Of a stretch of DNA of 64,000 nucleotides, positions 35,290 through 45,447 are shown piece after piece. The first letter of the stretch is position 1. The number at the start of each line of letters is the position of its first letter. The stretch covers positions 1-64,000 of the forward strand of contig CANQTP010000003.1 of the NCBI GenBank assembly GCA_947626755.1, read 5' to 3'. The position numbers and the translations under genes are program-made. Origin of the DNA: an uncultured Clostridia bacterium. Its GTDB lineage: Bacteria; Bacillota; Clostridia; Oscillospirales; Ruminococcaceae. The notes under the pieces are model-generated. The model made no database searches. It was not told the origin of the DNA and was given only the letters and a program-made list of their open reading frames with translations.

Positions 35290-36085
35290 AGACATTACTA
35301 TCGGGCAGTATTTCCCCGGGAAGTCGCCCGTTCACAAGCTTGACCCCCGGTTCAAGATAGTCATTACGGGAGTTTTCATCGGAATGTTATTTGCCGCAGA
35401 CGGCTTCATAGCGCTGGGAGTTGGTCTTGTATTCCTTGTTATGGCTTTCCTTATCTCGGAAATACCTTTCAAGCTGATGCTGAAAAGCCTGAAACCAATC
35501 GTGCCGATAATCATATTCACATCGGTGCTGAATATATTCTTTCTGGACGGAGCTCCGCTTGTAAAATTAGGATTCATCAAGATAACGGCGGAAGGACTCC
35601 GCACAAGCGCGTTTATGGTGATACGGATAATCGCGCTTATTATGGGAAGTTCGCTGCTTACCTATACAACTTCCCCCATAACGCTTACGGACGCCATCGA
35701 GCGGCTGCTTTCTCCGCTTAAAAAGATAAAACTTCCCGTTCACGAACTTGCAATGATGATGACTATAGCTTTGCGGTTCATTCCCACACTTATCGAGGAA
35801 ACGGACAAGATAATTTCCGCTCAGAAAGCAAGGGGCGCGGACATGGAAAGCGGAAACATCATGCAGAGAGTCAAGGCGCTTACGCCTATTCTTATTCCGC
35901 TGTTCGTGTCGGCGTTCAGACGTGCGGAGGAATTGGCTGTGGCTATGGAATGCCGCTGTTATCAGGGCGGCGACGGCAGAACGCGTCTCCGTCAGCTCAA
36001 ATCGGACGGCAGGGACTATTTTGCACTGGGACTTTCCATAGTTTTCCTGAATATCGTTATCGGGCTGAATATAATTTTCGGGTGA
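35282..36085 (+). CDS. ecfT: Energy-coupling factor transporter transmembrane protein EcfT
   Basis: The 267-aa protein has about five to six membrane segments and the long cytoplasmic coupling helices with the ARG-type motifs (QKARGADMES and AMECRCYQGG) that sit in the EcfA grooves. The opening TIGQYFPGKSPVHKLDPRFKI is typical of EcfT. The start at 35282 overlaps the ecfA2 end by 8 nt. No substrate-binding S subunit is encoded nearby, so this is a shared (group II) module. Confidence 0.94.
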   Translation: MLKDITIGQYFPGKSPVHKLDPRFKIVITGVFIGMLFAADGFIALGVGLVFLVMAFLISEIPFKLMLKSLKPIVPIIIFTSVLNIFFLDGAPLVKLGFIKITAEGLRTSAFMVIRIIALIMGSSLLTYTTSPITLTDAIERLLSPLKKIKLPVHELAMMMTIALRFIPTLIEETDKIISAQKARGADMESGNIMQRVKALTPILIPLFVSAFRRAEELAVAMECRCYQGGDGRTRLRQLKSDGRDYFALGLSIVFLNIVIGLNIIFG

Positions 36086-36090
36086 ATGCT

Positions 36091-36825
36091 ATGCGGAATC
36101 TTAAAGTTATGGCTGCTTATCGGGGAACGGCGTATCACGGTTTCCAGAGACAGGAAAACGCTGTGGGAGTCCAGAACATCATAGAAGAAAAGCTTGGATA
36201 TATCACCGATTCGGCGGTAAAGATAAACGGCTGTTCGCGGACGGATACGGGAGTTCATGCCAACGAATACTGTTTCTCCTTTGAAACGGAGCATAAAATC
36301 CCCTGCGGAAACATAGTCCGCGGAATGAATTCGCTGCTGCCCGATGATATTTCCATACTGAGCTGTGAAGAAGCAGATCCCGATTTTCACGCGCGGTACT
36401 CCTGCACCGCAAAGGAATATCTTTATCTTATACTGAACCGCCCCTGCAAGGATCCGTTCCTTGCGGATCTGGCACTGCATTACCCATACGCGCTTGATGT
36501 TCCGCTTCTGGAAAAAATATCGCAGGACTTTGTGGGAACACATGATTTTACATCGTTCTGCGGCACGGCTAATCAGAAAGAGGACAGCATTCGCAGGATA
36601 GAGTATTTCAAGATCCAAAAATGTGAAAACTTTGTGAAATTCCTTGTAAAAGGCGACGGATTTTTGTATAATATGGTTAGGATCATGGTGGGAACACTTA
36701 TATTTATAAATGAGGGAAAACTTGCGCCCGACTCGATCCCGCAGATACTTGCGGCAAAAAACAGGGATCTTGCGGGGAAAACCATTCAGGCGCACGGACT
36801 TTATTTAAACAGGGTATTCTATTAG
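36091..36825 (+). CDS. truA: tRNA pseudouridine(38-40) synthase TruA
   Basis: The 244-aa protein has the TruA opening VMAAYRGTAYHGFQRQ, the catalytic Asp in SRTDTGVHA (about residue 52) and KGDGFLYNMVRIMVGTL near the C-terminus. It makes pseudouridine at positions 38-40 of tRNA. The start at 36091 is 5 nt after the ecfT stop. An ecfA1-ecfA2-ecfT-truA order is the common Firmicutes arrangement, but the rplM-rpsI pair that usually follows is absent. Confidence 0.95.
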   Translation: MRNLKVMAAYRGTAYHGFQRQENAVGVQNIIEEKLGYITDSAVKINGCSRTDTGVHANEYCFSFETEHKIPCGNIVRGMNSLLPDDISILSCEEADPDFHARYSCTAKEYLYLILNRPCKDPFLADLALHYPYALDVPLLEKISQDFVGTHDFTSFCGTANQKEDSIRRIEYFKIQKCENFVKFLVKGDGFLYNMVRIMVGTLIFINEGKLAPDSIPQILAAKNRDLAGKTIQAHGLYLNRVFY

Positions 36826-36837
36826 GAGGAGATCGGA

Positions 36838-38037
36838 ATGGCGGTAACGGATATTTCCATGCTTCGTCAGCAGAGAAAAAAGAAAAAAGCCATGAAGCTC
36901 ATGAAGAAGCTGCTGATAGTTCTTGCTGTTGTGGCTGTGATCGGCGTTATCGTTCTGACAAAAGATCTGTGGTATCCTAAGCTTGACGGTATACTTACAA
37001 AAATTCCCGCTCCCGAAAATACGGGAGAACTGGCGGAAGGAAATTTTCCGCTTTCAATAGAAGGCGGGGCAAGCTATCAGCTTCTTGCAATTGACAACGG
37101 ACTTGCGCTTGCGGACGATTCCCACTTTTTCGTCCACAATGCGGACGGAAAGTTGCTTTTAACATCGCAGCACACTTTTGCAAATCCCGTTATGACGGCA
37201 GGAGACAAAAAAGTCCTGCTTTACGATCTGGGCGGAAAAAGCTTTTCGCTTTACAGCAAATATAAGAATATCTACACAAAATCCACCGATGATCCCATAC
37301 TTATTGCCCGTCTCGGAAGCGGGGATTCGGCGGCGATAGTCACTAAAAGCGAAAATTATCCCTCGGTGCTTATGGTATATGACGGCAGCGGCAGGAATAT
37401 TTTTAATTATCGTTCAGTTTCAAGGATAATAGATGTTACTTTCGATCCTGACAGCAGCGGTTGTTATATCACTACCATAGGCGTTTCGGGCGGATATATC
37501 GTTTCGCATATGATGTATTACCGATTTGACAGGATAGACCGTGATGCGGCAGGAGATCCCGTTCCGATATGGGAGACAGAAGATGTAAGGACGCTTGCTC
37601 TTTCGGTGCGGACTTTCGGGAACGGCGACAGCGGCGGCATAATCATGCTTGGAGATACAATGTGCGCATATTACGATATAAACGGGCAGTTCAGGGGTTC
37701 ATATGAATACAAGCGCCGTTTGGTGGATTACTCCATAGAGGGGAATATTGCGGCGATGATATTTGTCAATGAGGAGCGGAGAACTTCCGAACTGGTGACG
37801 CTGAACGCTGCGGAAGGAACGGTTTATGAAACGCCCCTTGACTATGAGGTGCTGAACGTTCAGGTCAGCGGAGATATGATATATATGCTCAGCGCAAATA
37901 AGGTAGAATCCCGCACTTCCATGGGAGAGCCTGTCTCATCGGCTGCGCTGGACACGGATTATGACGATTTCTGCCGAATGGGCGGGTACATTTATCTTTT
38001 AGGGTATGACACCATAAACAGGATAGATTTTAACTAA
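36838..38037 (+). CDS. DUF5711-type membrane-anchored beta-propeller-like protein
   Basis: The 399-aa protein has a basic N-terminus, a single membrane anchor (about residues 24-42) and a large outer part of repeated beta segments with propeller-like spacing. This matches what I recall of DUF5711 proteins, which lie next to cvpA-type genes in Ruminococcus relatives. Its function is unknown. AGGAGG precedes the ATG, and the CvpA gene starts 21 nt after the stop, suggesting joint expression and perhaps a shared envelope role. Confidence 0.7.
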   Translation: MAVTDISMLRQQRKKKKAMKLMKKLLIVLAVVAVIGVIVLTKDLWYPKLDGILTKIPAPENTGELAEGNFPLSIEGGASYQLLAIDNGLALADDSHFFVHNADGKLLLTSQHTFANPVMTAGDKKVLLYDLGGKSFSLYSKYKNIYTKSTDDPILIARLGSGDSAAIVTKSENYPSVLMVYDGSGRNIFNYRSVSRIIDVTFDPDSSGCYITTIGVSGGYIVSHMMYYRFDRIDRDAAGDPVPIWETEDVRTLALSVRTFGNGDSGGIIMLGDTMCAYYDINGQFRGSYEYKRRLVDYSIEGNIAAMIFVNEERRTSELVTLNAAEGTVYETPLDYEVLNVQVSGDMIYMLSANKVESRTSMGEPVSSAALDTDYDDFCRMGGYIYLLGYDTINRIDFN

Positions 38038-38058
38038 AATGTACGGAGGGTATTGATT

Positions 38059-38937
38059 TTGTATTGTATACTTGATATAGGATCGGCACTTATACTGATT
38101 TTTTCAATTCTTAACGGACGTAAAAAAGGCGCGATAAGAATGCTCATATCCGCATTCGGGGTAATTGTGGCGTTTGTTCTGGCGTTTTTTGTAAGCAGTG
38201 CGTCAGATCAATATATTTATGAAAAGTTTGTACAGCCACGTGTTATCGAGTCAATTGAAGATAATATCAGGAAAGCGTCGGAGGAAACCATTAACGAAAA
38301 CACCCTGACGGATATTCTGGAAGTTGCGGGTACTATGCTTACTCCCGATGATGCCAAGGAATTTCGTCAGATACTTGAAGAAGATCCCGAGCTATTGACT
38401 AATGACGAATTTCGTGATAAACTTAATAGTGAGCTTATCGGATATAAGGATGCTGTAATGGCTTCACTGTCGGATATCCTTCCCGAAAGCATGATGGGAA
38501 AGGCGGAGGAGATCTTCGACAAGGTGATCTCCGACAGCGAATATGTTCCGGAAATATTTTCCCATACGGAGATAGCTCCCGCTGCGGAGACCATAGAGCG
38601 CGAGACTGTCAGACCTATAGCAATGGATATTGTAAGAACGGTCATGTTTTTTGCTGTGTATATCCTTGTGATGGTAATATTTTCAATTGTTTCATGGGCG
38701 GTAAGGGCTGTTCACGAAATACCTGTCATAAGCGGCGTGGACAGCATTGCGGGCAGCATTCTGGGAATTATCCGTGCGGCGGCTTACCTTATCGTAATTT
38801 GTCTGGTCGTAAGGATCGTGATACAATTCAACGATGACAGCGGCAAATATATCAATTCGGCAGAAGTATCAAAGACCGTTTTGTTTAAATGGATATATTA
38901 CGGGATATTTTTCGTTATGTCGCTTATAATGAAATAG
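38059..38937 (+). CDS. CvpA family membrane protein
   Basis: The 292-aa protein has two N-terminal membrane segments (about 5-20 and 30-48), a long acidic loop region (about 55-190) and two or three C-terminal segments including SGVDSIAGSILGIIRAAAYL, the CvpA signature region. CvpA proteins are linked to colicin V export and envelope integrity in other bacteria. The start is TTG 38059, 8 nt after GGAGGG; TTG 38053 is too near. The inserted loop is longer than in short CvpA proteins. Confidence 0.8.
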   Translation: MYCILDIGSALILIFSILNGRKKGAIRMLISAFGVIVAFVLAFFVSSASDQYIYEKFVQPRVIESIEDNIRKASEETINENTLTDILEVAGTMLTPDDAKEFRQILEEDPELLTNDEFRDKLNSELIGYKDAVMASLSDILPESMMGKAEEIFDKVISDSEYVPEIFSHTEIAPAAETIERETVRPIAMDIVRTVMFFAVYILVMVIFSIVSWAVRAVHEIPVISGVDSIAGSILGIIRAAAYLIVICLVVRIVIQFNDDSGKYINSAEVSKTVLFKWIYYGIFFVMSLIMK

Positions 38938-38960
38938 AAGATTTGGAGGACAACAGCAAT

Positions 38961-41279
38961 ATGCTTTGTACAAGATGCAAGAAAAGAACAGCGGTAGTTT
39001 TTATAACGGCTATGCAGGGAAATGAAAAGCGCAACGAAGGTCTGTGCCTTGTATGCGCAAGAGAACTCGGGATCCCGCAGGTAAAGGAATACATGGAACA
39101 GATGGGCATTTCCGACGATGATGTGGAGGAATTCGCAGATCAGATGACCGACATCAGCGAGGCACTGGACGGGGATTCCTTTCAGCACGGCGGAACAGGC
39201 GCGTTCCCGGGATTCATACAGAATCTTTTCGGCGGTTCGCTCAAAGACCTTGGTGAAAAGCTGAAAAGCAGCTCTGACGATCAGGATATGTTCGGTACAG
39301 ATGAACGCACAAAGCGGGATAATTCTGCCCGACAGGAGAAAGTCTCCCGCAAGAAGCACGGCAAGACAAGATTTCTTGACAGCTACTGCACAAATCTTAC
39401 TCTGCGAGCCGCAGAGGGCAAGCTTGATAACATCATCGGCAGAGATAAGGAAATTGCCAGAACTATCCAGATACTTTCCCGCCGACAGAAAAACAATCCC
39501 TGCCTTATCGGTGAACCGGGCGTGGGAAAAACTGCCATTGCAGAGGGGATCGCCCAAAAGATCGCAGAAGGAGACGTTCCTTTCAATCTGAGGAACAAAA
39601 GCCTGTACCTTCTCGACCTGACCGCGCTTGTTGCGGGAACGCAGTTCAGAGGACAGTTTGAAAGCCGTATGAAAGGGCTTATCGACGAGGTAAAGTCCGA
39701 GGGAAATGTTATACTTTTCATAGATGAAGTCCATAATCTTGTGGGAACAGGCGACAGCGAAGGATCAATGAACGCCGCAAATATCCTGAAACCCGCTCTT
39801 TCAAGGGGCGAAGTTCAGGTCATCGGCGCAACAACTTTCAAGGAATACAGAAAATACATCGAAAAGGACAGCGCGCTGGAAAGACGTTTCCAGCCTGTTA
39901 CAGTCACCGAGCCAAGCATTTCCGAAACGGAATCGGTGCTTATGGGAATAAGGAAATATTACGAGGAACATCACCGCGTAAAGATAACGGACGAACTTTT
40001 AAAGCGGTGCGCTGTTCTTTCGGAAAGATATATCAACGACAGGTTCCTTCCCGATAAGGCGATAGATCTTCTGGACGAAGCCTGCGCCTGCGCCTGCATA
40101 AGAAGCAAGGAGATCGGCGAATATGACGAAGTCTGCGAAAAACTTGTTGATACGGAAGCAAGCATAACTTCCATGATGGAGGAAGAGCCTGTTCCCGACT
40201 ATGAAAAAATAAGCGAAGCCAGGTCGGAAGTTATCAAACTCAACGAAGAAAAGGAAGATCTGGAAAAGAAGATCAATGAAATTTACGTCACGGAAGCGGA
40301 CATTTCCAAGGTCATAGAACTCTGGACGGGCATTCCCGCCACTAAGATCATGGAAAGCGAATATGCCAAGATAAATGGTCTTGAAGCCGCTCTCAAAAAG
40401 CGGATAATCGGTCAGGACGAAGCGGTGGAAGTTGTTGCAAAGGCGATAAAGCGTTCAAGAGTACAGCTTTCAAAGCGCCGCCGCCCCGCGTCATTTATCT
40501 TTGTGGGACCAACAGGCGTGGGAAAGACAGAACTTGTAAAAGTCCTCGCTTCCGAGATGTTCAACGATACAGATCCGCTTGTACGTCTCGACATGACGGA
40601 ATACATGGAAAAGCACAGTGTTTCAAGGCTTATTGGTTCTCCTCCGGGATATGTGGGCTATGACGAAGCGGGACAGCTCACCGAAAAAGTCCGCAGAAAG
40701 CCTTACTGCGTTGTCCTGTTCGATGAGATAGAAAAGGCGCACCCCGATGTTATGAATATCCTGCTCCAGATACTTGACGAGGGAAAGATAAACGACGCGC
40801 AGGGACGTTCGGTAAATTTTGAGAATACAATAATTGCCATGACTTCAAATGCGGGTTCTACCGACAAAGGCACAGGCGTGGGATTCAACAAGACGGAAAA
40901 GGATATTTCCAAAGAGAAAGCCATGAAAGCTCTTTCCGACTTTTTGCGCCCCGAGTTCCTCAGCCGTATTGACGAGGTAGTGGTTTTCAATCCGCTTACA
41001 ATGGAAAATTATGAGCAGATCTCCGCGCTTATGCTGGACGAAATGAAAGATCCCCTTGCGGAAAAGGGAATTGCCCTCAGATACAGCAAGAAGGCTCTTA
41101 CGGCTATTGCGGAAAAGTCCTTCGGAAAGAAGTTCGGAGCACGTGACATTCGCAAAGTCATACGCACAGAGATCGAAGACAAGATCGCCGAACTTATCAT
41201 AAGCAGGGCGGAAGAACAGCCTATAGGCGTTATCAAGATAGGCGAAAAGAAAGGCGAGATCGAGGTAGAAGCGGTCTGA
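38961..41279 (+). CDS. ClpE-like AAA+ unfoldase with N-terminal zinc finger
   Basis: The 772-aa protein begins with a CxxC...CxxC zinc finger (MLCTRCKK and GLCLVCARE, residues about 3-36), a ClpE feature also seen in McsA. The double Clp-N domain is missing. Two AAA+ modules follow, with Walker A GEPGVGKT (about 197) and GPTGVGKT (about 520). Between them is a UVR-like helical region (PDYEKISEARSEVIKLNEEKEDLEKK). It should feed proteins to ClpP or act as a disaggregase. GGAGGA 10 nt upstream marks the ATG. No CtsR site is seen upstream. Confidence 0.88.
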   Translation: MLCTRCKKRTAVVFITAMQGNEKRNEGLCLVCARELGIPQVKEYMEQMGISDDDVEEFADQMTDISEALDGDSFQHGGTGAFPGFIQNLFGGSLKDLGEKLKSSSDDQDMFGTDERTKRDNSARQEKVSRKKHGKTRFLDSYCTNLTLRAAEGKLDNIIGRDKEIARTIQILSRRQKNNPCLIGEPGVGKTAIAEGIAQKIAEGDVPFNLRNKSLYLLDLTALVAGTQFRGQFESRMKGLIDEVKSEGNVILFIDEVHNLVGTGDSEGSMNAANILKPALSRGEVQVIGATTFKEYRKYIEKDSALERRFQPVTVTEPSISETESVLMGIRKYYEEHHRVKITDELLKRCAVLSERYINDRFLPDKAIDLLDEACACACIRSKEIGEYDEVCEKLVDTEASITSMMEEEPVPDYEKISEARSEVIKLNEEKEDLEKKINEIYVTEADISKVIELWTGIPATKIMESEYAKINGLEAALKKRIIGQDEAVEVVAKAIKRSRVQLSKRRRPASFIFVGPTGVGKTELVKVLASEMFNDTDPLVRLDMTEYMEKHSVSRLIGSPPGYVGYDEAGQLTEKVRRKPYCVVLFDEIEKAHPDVMNILLQILDEGKINDAQGRSVNFENTIIAMTSNAGSTDKGTGVGFNKTEKDISKEKAMKALSDFLRPEFLSRIDEVVVFNPLTMENYEQISALMLDEMKDPLAEKGIALRYSKKALTAIAEKSFGKKFGARDIRKVIRTEIEDKIAELIISRAEEQPIGVIKIGEKKGEIEVEAV

Positions 41280-41312
41280 ACAGAATTTTTTGAAAAATTT
41301 CGCTTAAAACTA

Positions 41313-41341
41313 TTGACATTCAAAAAAAAATGTGGTAAAAT
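41313..41341 (+). promoter_or_regulatory. Sigma-A promoter of the tRNA-Ser pair
   Basis: TTGACA (41313-41318), a 17-nt spacer that includes nine A, and TAAAAT (41336-41341), about 46 nt before the first tRNA. Confidence 0.8.
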
Positions 41342-41387
41342 ATATAAGTCGTCAGTTTGCGGAAACTTTCCGTGCGAGGGCTTATAC

Positions 41388-41476
<89 letters not shown>

Positions 41477-41502
41477 CAAATCAATGAATTTTTTGTTACC
41501 AT

Positions 41503-41592
41503 GCAGAAGTACTCAAGTGGTGACGAGGCGCCCCTGCTAAGGGCGTAGGTCGGGTAACCGGCGCGAGGGTTCAAATCCCTCCTTCTGCGCCA
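41503..41592 (+). tRNA. tRNA-Ser (GCU)
   Basis: The acceptor arms GCAGAAG (41503-41509) and CTTCTGC (41582-41588) pair fully, with G and encoded CCA after. The anticodon stem CGCCC/GGGCG holds CTGCTAA, anticodon GCT at 41536-41538. The variable arm GTCGGGTAACCGGC is long, as in serine tRNAs. It lies 26 nt after the first tRNA and is probably co-transcribed. Confidence 0.97.
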
Positions 41593-41594
41593 TG

Positions 41595-41633
41595 CAAGAT
41601 TCGAAGATGTAATGTCCTCGGATCTTGTTTTTT
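41595..41633 (+). terminator. Terminator of the tRNA pair
   Basis: CAAGAT (41595-41600) pairs with ATCTTG (41622-41627), with CGAAG/CTTCG-like extension inside broken by mismatches, followed by TTTTTT (41628-41633). Confidence 0.7.
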
Positions 41634-41691
41634 ATGGAAATTTTCATGTTGAAAAAATTTTGTTGTATTTGTATATTTTTTTGTTTTGGTA

Positions 41692-41720
41692 TTGATTTCT
41701 TTTGTAAATTCTGATATAAT
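41692..41720 (+). promoter_or_regulatory. Promoter of the dCache chemoreceptor gene
   Basis: TTGATT (41692-41697), a 17-nt spacer and consensus TATAAT (41715-41720), about 67 nt before the start. Confidence 0.7.
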
Positions 41721-41786
41721 ATCTTTAAAATATCTGACAGCGTGCTGAATGACCGTATCATTACATTTGGTAAGGGGAGAATTCTT

Positions 41787-43832
41787 ATGAATGAAAAAAG
41801 TAAGGTCTGTAAAGTGGGTCTGCACATTTCACTGATGGTGCTTGTTGTGCAGGCAGTCGTATTTCTGATACTTTTCCTGCTGATAAACGGGTCTGTATCG
41901 GGTTCTGCAAAGAATAATGCTGTCAACACTCTGGAAATGTCCTCTCTTGACCGTTCGGAGATAATTGTTGACTATATCGACGCAGCGGGGGAAAGCCTTA
42001 ACGCTTATCTTAAAGCGGATCAGATAAAAAATCTTGTCAGCGACCCGCAGAATCAGGACTATGTAAATGTTGCGCAGGCTTATACCGAGGAATTCAGCGC
42101 GGATATTCCCAACCTTGAGGGAATTTTTGTAAGCACCGTAAACATGAACGATATGACTTCACTTACGCTTGTTCATACAAATCCGCAGTATGTGGGTTCG
42201 GTAACTGCTCCTCCCGCAGGCAAAGAGGAAGAATTCAAAAAGGCTACGTATGAGCAGATGGACGTATACTGCACAGGTACGCTTATCTCTCCGGTAAGCG
42301 GCGAGCAGATAGTTACCCTTTACAAGACTATCAGAGACGAAAACGGCGAGCCTGTCGGTCTTGGAGCTATTGCCATTTACACAAGCGCCCTTGCGGAAAA
42401 GCTTGACGAAATGCCCATAAACGGTCTGCCAAGCGCGGAATATTACCTTGTGAACCTTATGACGGGAGAATACATTTTCAATCCCGTTGCCGATGAGATA
42501 GCAACAGTTGCCGATGAGGAATTTGTCAATGATATTATGGGGAAAGTTTCCGGCTCGGCTGATCGCATTTGCGATTACACCGCATACAAGCAGGACGGCA
42601 CTAAATATATTGCTGCATACAGCAGCATTCCAAATTACGGTTGGGTGTTCATAACTTCCGATAACAGGTCGGAACTGTACGCTTCCGCCATCGGGCTCAG
42701 CATATTGCTTGCGGTAAGCTTCCTTCTGAGTATGTTCCTGCTTTCGGCGATAGTTTACGCGCTTATCAATGCCGCTCTGAAACCAGTTCAGAATATTGAG
42801 AACACCATCACAGCTCTTGGAAATATCCGCCTTGACGCGGCTAACGATCTTGACAGGTACACTTCACGCAAAGATGAGATAGGAAGTATTGCAAGGTCGG
42901 CGGAAGTTCTCAGCACCAACCTTAAAAACTCCGTCAGCGACATAGGAAGAGTCCTTGGCGAGATAGCGAATGCGAATCTCACCGTTGACACGGAACTTAA
43001 CAGACAGTTCTACATAGGCGATTTTGCAAAACTTCACGAAAACATCAGCACAATAAAGAGCAATCTTGTTCAGGTAATAGGCGATATTTACTCTTCTTCC
43101 GATCAGGTAAATTCGGGATCGGAGCAGGTTGCTTCCGCCGCGCAGACGCTTTCGGAAGGAAGTGTTGAGCAGGCTGCGTCAATTGACGAAATGGTTCACA
43201 ATATCGGCGACATCAACGATCATGCAAAGTCAAATGCGGATAACTGCGGAGAAGCACGGGAACTTATTGTAAAGACTTCCGATTATGTTGATATGGTAAA
43301 CAACAAGATGGGCAATCTGACAGAAGCTATGAATAATATCAACAGATCCTCCGATCAGATAGGCAACATCATGAAAACCATTGAGGACATAGCGTTCCAG
43401 ACAAATATCCTTGCGCTGAATGCGGCTGTTGAAGCTGCAAGAGCGGGTGAAGCAGGAAAGGGATTTGCAGTTGTTGCAGACGAAGTCCGCAACCTTGCCG
43501 CAAAATCCTCCGAAGCTGTCAAGGACACCGCTTCGCTTATCGAAGAATCAATGGACGCGGTAAACAACGGAACTTCCATAATGGAGGACACTGCTTCCGC
43601 TATGCAGCAGCTTGACGAATACGCTGCTTCGGTACGGAAGATCATTGAAGAGATCTCCGAATCCAACAATGTTCAGCTTGAAATGGCAGACAAGATCAAT
43701 AATGATATTGTACGCATTTCCGATGTGGTGCAGTCCAATTCCGCAACTGCCGAAGAATGTGCCGCTGCCGCCGAGGAACTTTCGGGACAGTCAAGCATAC
43801 TTAAAGATCTTATCGGAAGTTTCCAATTTTAA
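41787..43832 (+). CDS. Methyl-accepting chemotaxis protein with extracellular dCache domain
   Basis: The 681-aa receptor has a first membrane segment (about residues 13-38), an extracellular double-Cache domain to about 300 ([15 protein letters not shown] region), a second membrane segment (about 305-335), a HAMP domain and a long signalling coiled coil. The tip reads [15 protein letters not shown] then [15 protein letters not shown]. dCache domains usually bind amino acids or other small ligands. ATG 41787 has AGGGGAGA upstream. It stands alone, flanked by tRNA genes and gltA, with no che genes in sight. Confidence 0.93.
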   Translation: MNEKSKVCKVGLHISLMVLVVQAVVFLILFLLINGSVSGSAKNNAVNTLEMSSLDRSEIIVDYIDAAGESLNAYLKADQIKNLVSDPQNQDYVNVAQAYTEEFSADIPNLEGIFVSTVNMNDMTSLTLVHTNPQYVGSVTAPPAGKEEEFKKATYEQMDVYCTGTLISPVSGEQIVTLYKTIRDENGEPVGLGAIAIYTSALAEKLDEMPINGLPSAEYYLVNLMTGEYIFNPVADEIATVADEEFVNDIMGKVSGSADRICDYTAYKQDGTKYIAAYSSIPNYGWVFITSDNRSELYASAIGLSILLAVSFLLSMFLLSAIVYALINAALKPVQNIENTITALGNIRLDAANDLDRYTSRKDEIGSIARSAEVLSTNLKNSVSDIGRVLGEIANANLTVDTELNRQFYIGDFAKLHENISTIKSNLVQVIGDIYSSSDQVNSGSEQVASAAQTLSEGSVEQAASIDEMVHNIGDINDHAKSNADNCGEARELIVKTSDYVDMVNNKMGNLTEAMNNINRSSDQIGNIMKTIEDIAFQTNILALNAAVEAARAGEAGKGFAVVADEVRNLAAKSSEAVKDTASLIEESMDAVNNGTSIMEDTASAMQQLDEYAASVRKIIEEISESNNVQLEMADKINNDIVRISDVVQSNSATAEECAAAAEELSGQSSILKDLIGSFQF

Positions 43833-43846
43833 GATGTGTTTATCCG

Positions 43847-43880
43847 AAGGCGCTGTATCCCGCAGCGCCTTTTTGTTTTT
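43847..43880 (+). terminator. Terminator of the chemoreceptor gene
   Basis: AAGGCGCTG (43847-43855) and CAGCGCCTT (43863-43871) form a perfect stem followed by TTTTGTTTTT. Confidence 0.88.
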
Positions 43881-43955
43881 AAAAGTCATAATATGTAAAA
43901 ATTTCCGGATAATTGCATATCTATTTATGAAAGTTATGTGAAATCGTATTTTTGC

Positions 43956-43984
43956 TTGCTTTTTTGTGAACATTGTGCTATAAT
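43956..43984 (+). promoter_or_regulatory. Promoter of citrate synthase
   Basis: TTGCTT (43956-43961), a 17-nt spacer and TATAAT (43979-43984), with the extended -10 TGTGCTATAAT, the same combination as at 20097-20125. Confidence 0.8.
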
Positions 43985-44030
43985 GTATATATGATGTTAA
44001 ACCGATTGTTATTATGAAAGGAAGGATCGA

Positions 44031-45407
44031 ATGGGTTTTAACTACAATTTTTCAACCATTACAAAGGAAATTACCGACTTTGCATCGCTTTGCACCAAAA
44101 ACAGCGGCATCGACCCCGAACTTTACACAAAATTTGACGTTAAACGCGGTCTGCGCGACCTTAACGGAAAGGGAGTCCTTGCGGGTCTGACCGAAATTTC
44201 GGACATTATCTCCTCCAAGACCGATGCTGACGGAAACAGCGTTCCCTGCGAGGGCGAATTGTACTACAGGGGGTACAATATCAACGACCTTGTGGGCGGT
44301 TTTATCGAAGATAAACGCTTCGGATTCGAGGAGATCACATATCTGCTGCTTTTCGGGGAACTTCCCGATGCGGGATCGCTGGACAGATTCAAACATCTTC
44401 TTGCGGATTACAGAAAGCTTCCCACCACATTTGTCCGCGATATTATAATGAAATCCCCCAGCGATGATATTATGAACGGTCTTGCAAGAGGTGTTCTCAC
44501 CCTTTATTCATATGACGATATGCCAAACGATACGTCGATCCCGAACGTTCTGCGGCAGTCCTTGGAACTTATTGCGCTTTTCCCGCTTATTTCGGTATAC
44601 AGCTATCAGGCAAAAGCTTACTACCATGACGGCGACAGCTTTTTCATTCATCAGCCTGTTTCGGAATATTCCACTGCGGAAAATATCCTGCATATGCTCC
44701 GTCCCGACAGTTCTTTCACGCCTCTTGAAGCGCATATCCTCGACCTTGCTCTTGTTCTTCATGCGGAACACGGCGGCGGAAACAACTCCACATTCACGAC
44801 TCACGTTGTAACTTCTTCGGGAACGGATACATATTCTGCAATTGCCGCGGCTCTTGCGTCTCTGAAAGGTCCTAAGCACGGCGGCGCAAATATCAAAGTT
44901 ACCATGATGTTCAACGACATGAAAGACAAGCTTTCCGACTGGGAGGACGAGGACGCTATCCGCGACTATCTTACAAAACTTCTCCACAAGGAAGCCTTTG
45001 ACCGTTCGGGACTTATCTACGGAATGGGACACGCTGTTTATTCCATATCCGACCCCCGTGCGTCCATTCTCCGAAAAGCGGTAAAGAATCTTTCGGAAGA
45101 AAAGCATATGGAAAAGGAATATGCGCTTTACAACAAGATCGAGCGCATTGCTCCGGAAGTTATTGCAAAGGAGCGGAGAATTTACAAGGGCGTTTCCGCA
45201 AACATAGACTTTTACAGCGGATTTGCATACAGTATGCTGGAACTTCCTCCCGAGCTTTACACGCCGATATTTGCAATTGCTCGAATTGCGGGTTGGTCGG
45301 CTCACAGGATAGAGGAACTCATAAACGCAAACAAGATAATCCGTCCCGCTTACAAAAGCGTTCAGGAACACAGAGAATACACTTCTCTTTCCGACAGGAA
45401 GAAATAA
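44031..45407 (+). CDS. gltA: Citrate synthase
   Basis: The 458-aa enzyme has the citrate synthase catalytic set: LHAEHGGGNNSTF (first His), YGMGHAVYS (second His) and the Asp in ANIDFYSGFAY. GVLAGLTEIS and LYYRGYNINDLV in the N-terminal half are also typical. It condenses acetyl-CoA and oxaloacetate. The 70-80 residue N-terminal extension, compared with short type I enzymes, is usual for the form found in Clostridia. A methylcitrate activity cannot be excluded. AAAGGAAGG precedes the ATG, and it forms a single-gene unit between a promoter and a terminator. Confidence 0.93.
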   Translation: MGFNYNFSTITKEITDFASLCTKNSGIDPELYTKFDVKRGLRDLNGKGVLAGLTEISDIISSKTDADGNSVPCEGELYYRGYNINDLVGGFIEDKRFGFEEITYLLLFGELPDAGSLDRFKHLLADYRKLPTTFVRDIIMKSPSDDIMNGLARGVLTLYSYDDMPNDTSIPNVLRQSLELIALFPLISVYSYQAKAYYHDGDSFFIHQPVSEYSTAENILHMLRPDSSFTPLEAHILDLALVLHAEHGGGNNSTFTTHVVTSSGTDTYSAIAAALASLKGPKHGGANIKVTMMFNDMKDKLSDWEDEDAIRDYLTKLLHKEAFDRSGLIYGMGHAVYSISDPRASILRKAVKNLSEEKHMEKEYALYNKIERIAPEVIAKERRIYKGVSANIDFYSGFAYSMLELPPELYTPIFAIARIAGWSAHRIEELINANKIIRPAYKSVQEHREYTSLSDRKK

Positions 45408-45411
45408 AAAT

Positions 45412-45440
45412 ATCCTCCGATGTGAAGATCATCGGAGGAT
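45412..45440. terminator. Bidirectional terminator after gltA
   Basis: ATCCTCCGAT (45412-45421) and ATCGGAGGAT (45431-45440) form a perfect 10-bp stem with an A-rich left flank and a T-containing right flank, between convergent genes. Confidence 0.8.
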
Positions 45441-45447
45441 TACTTTA

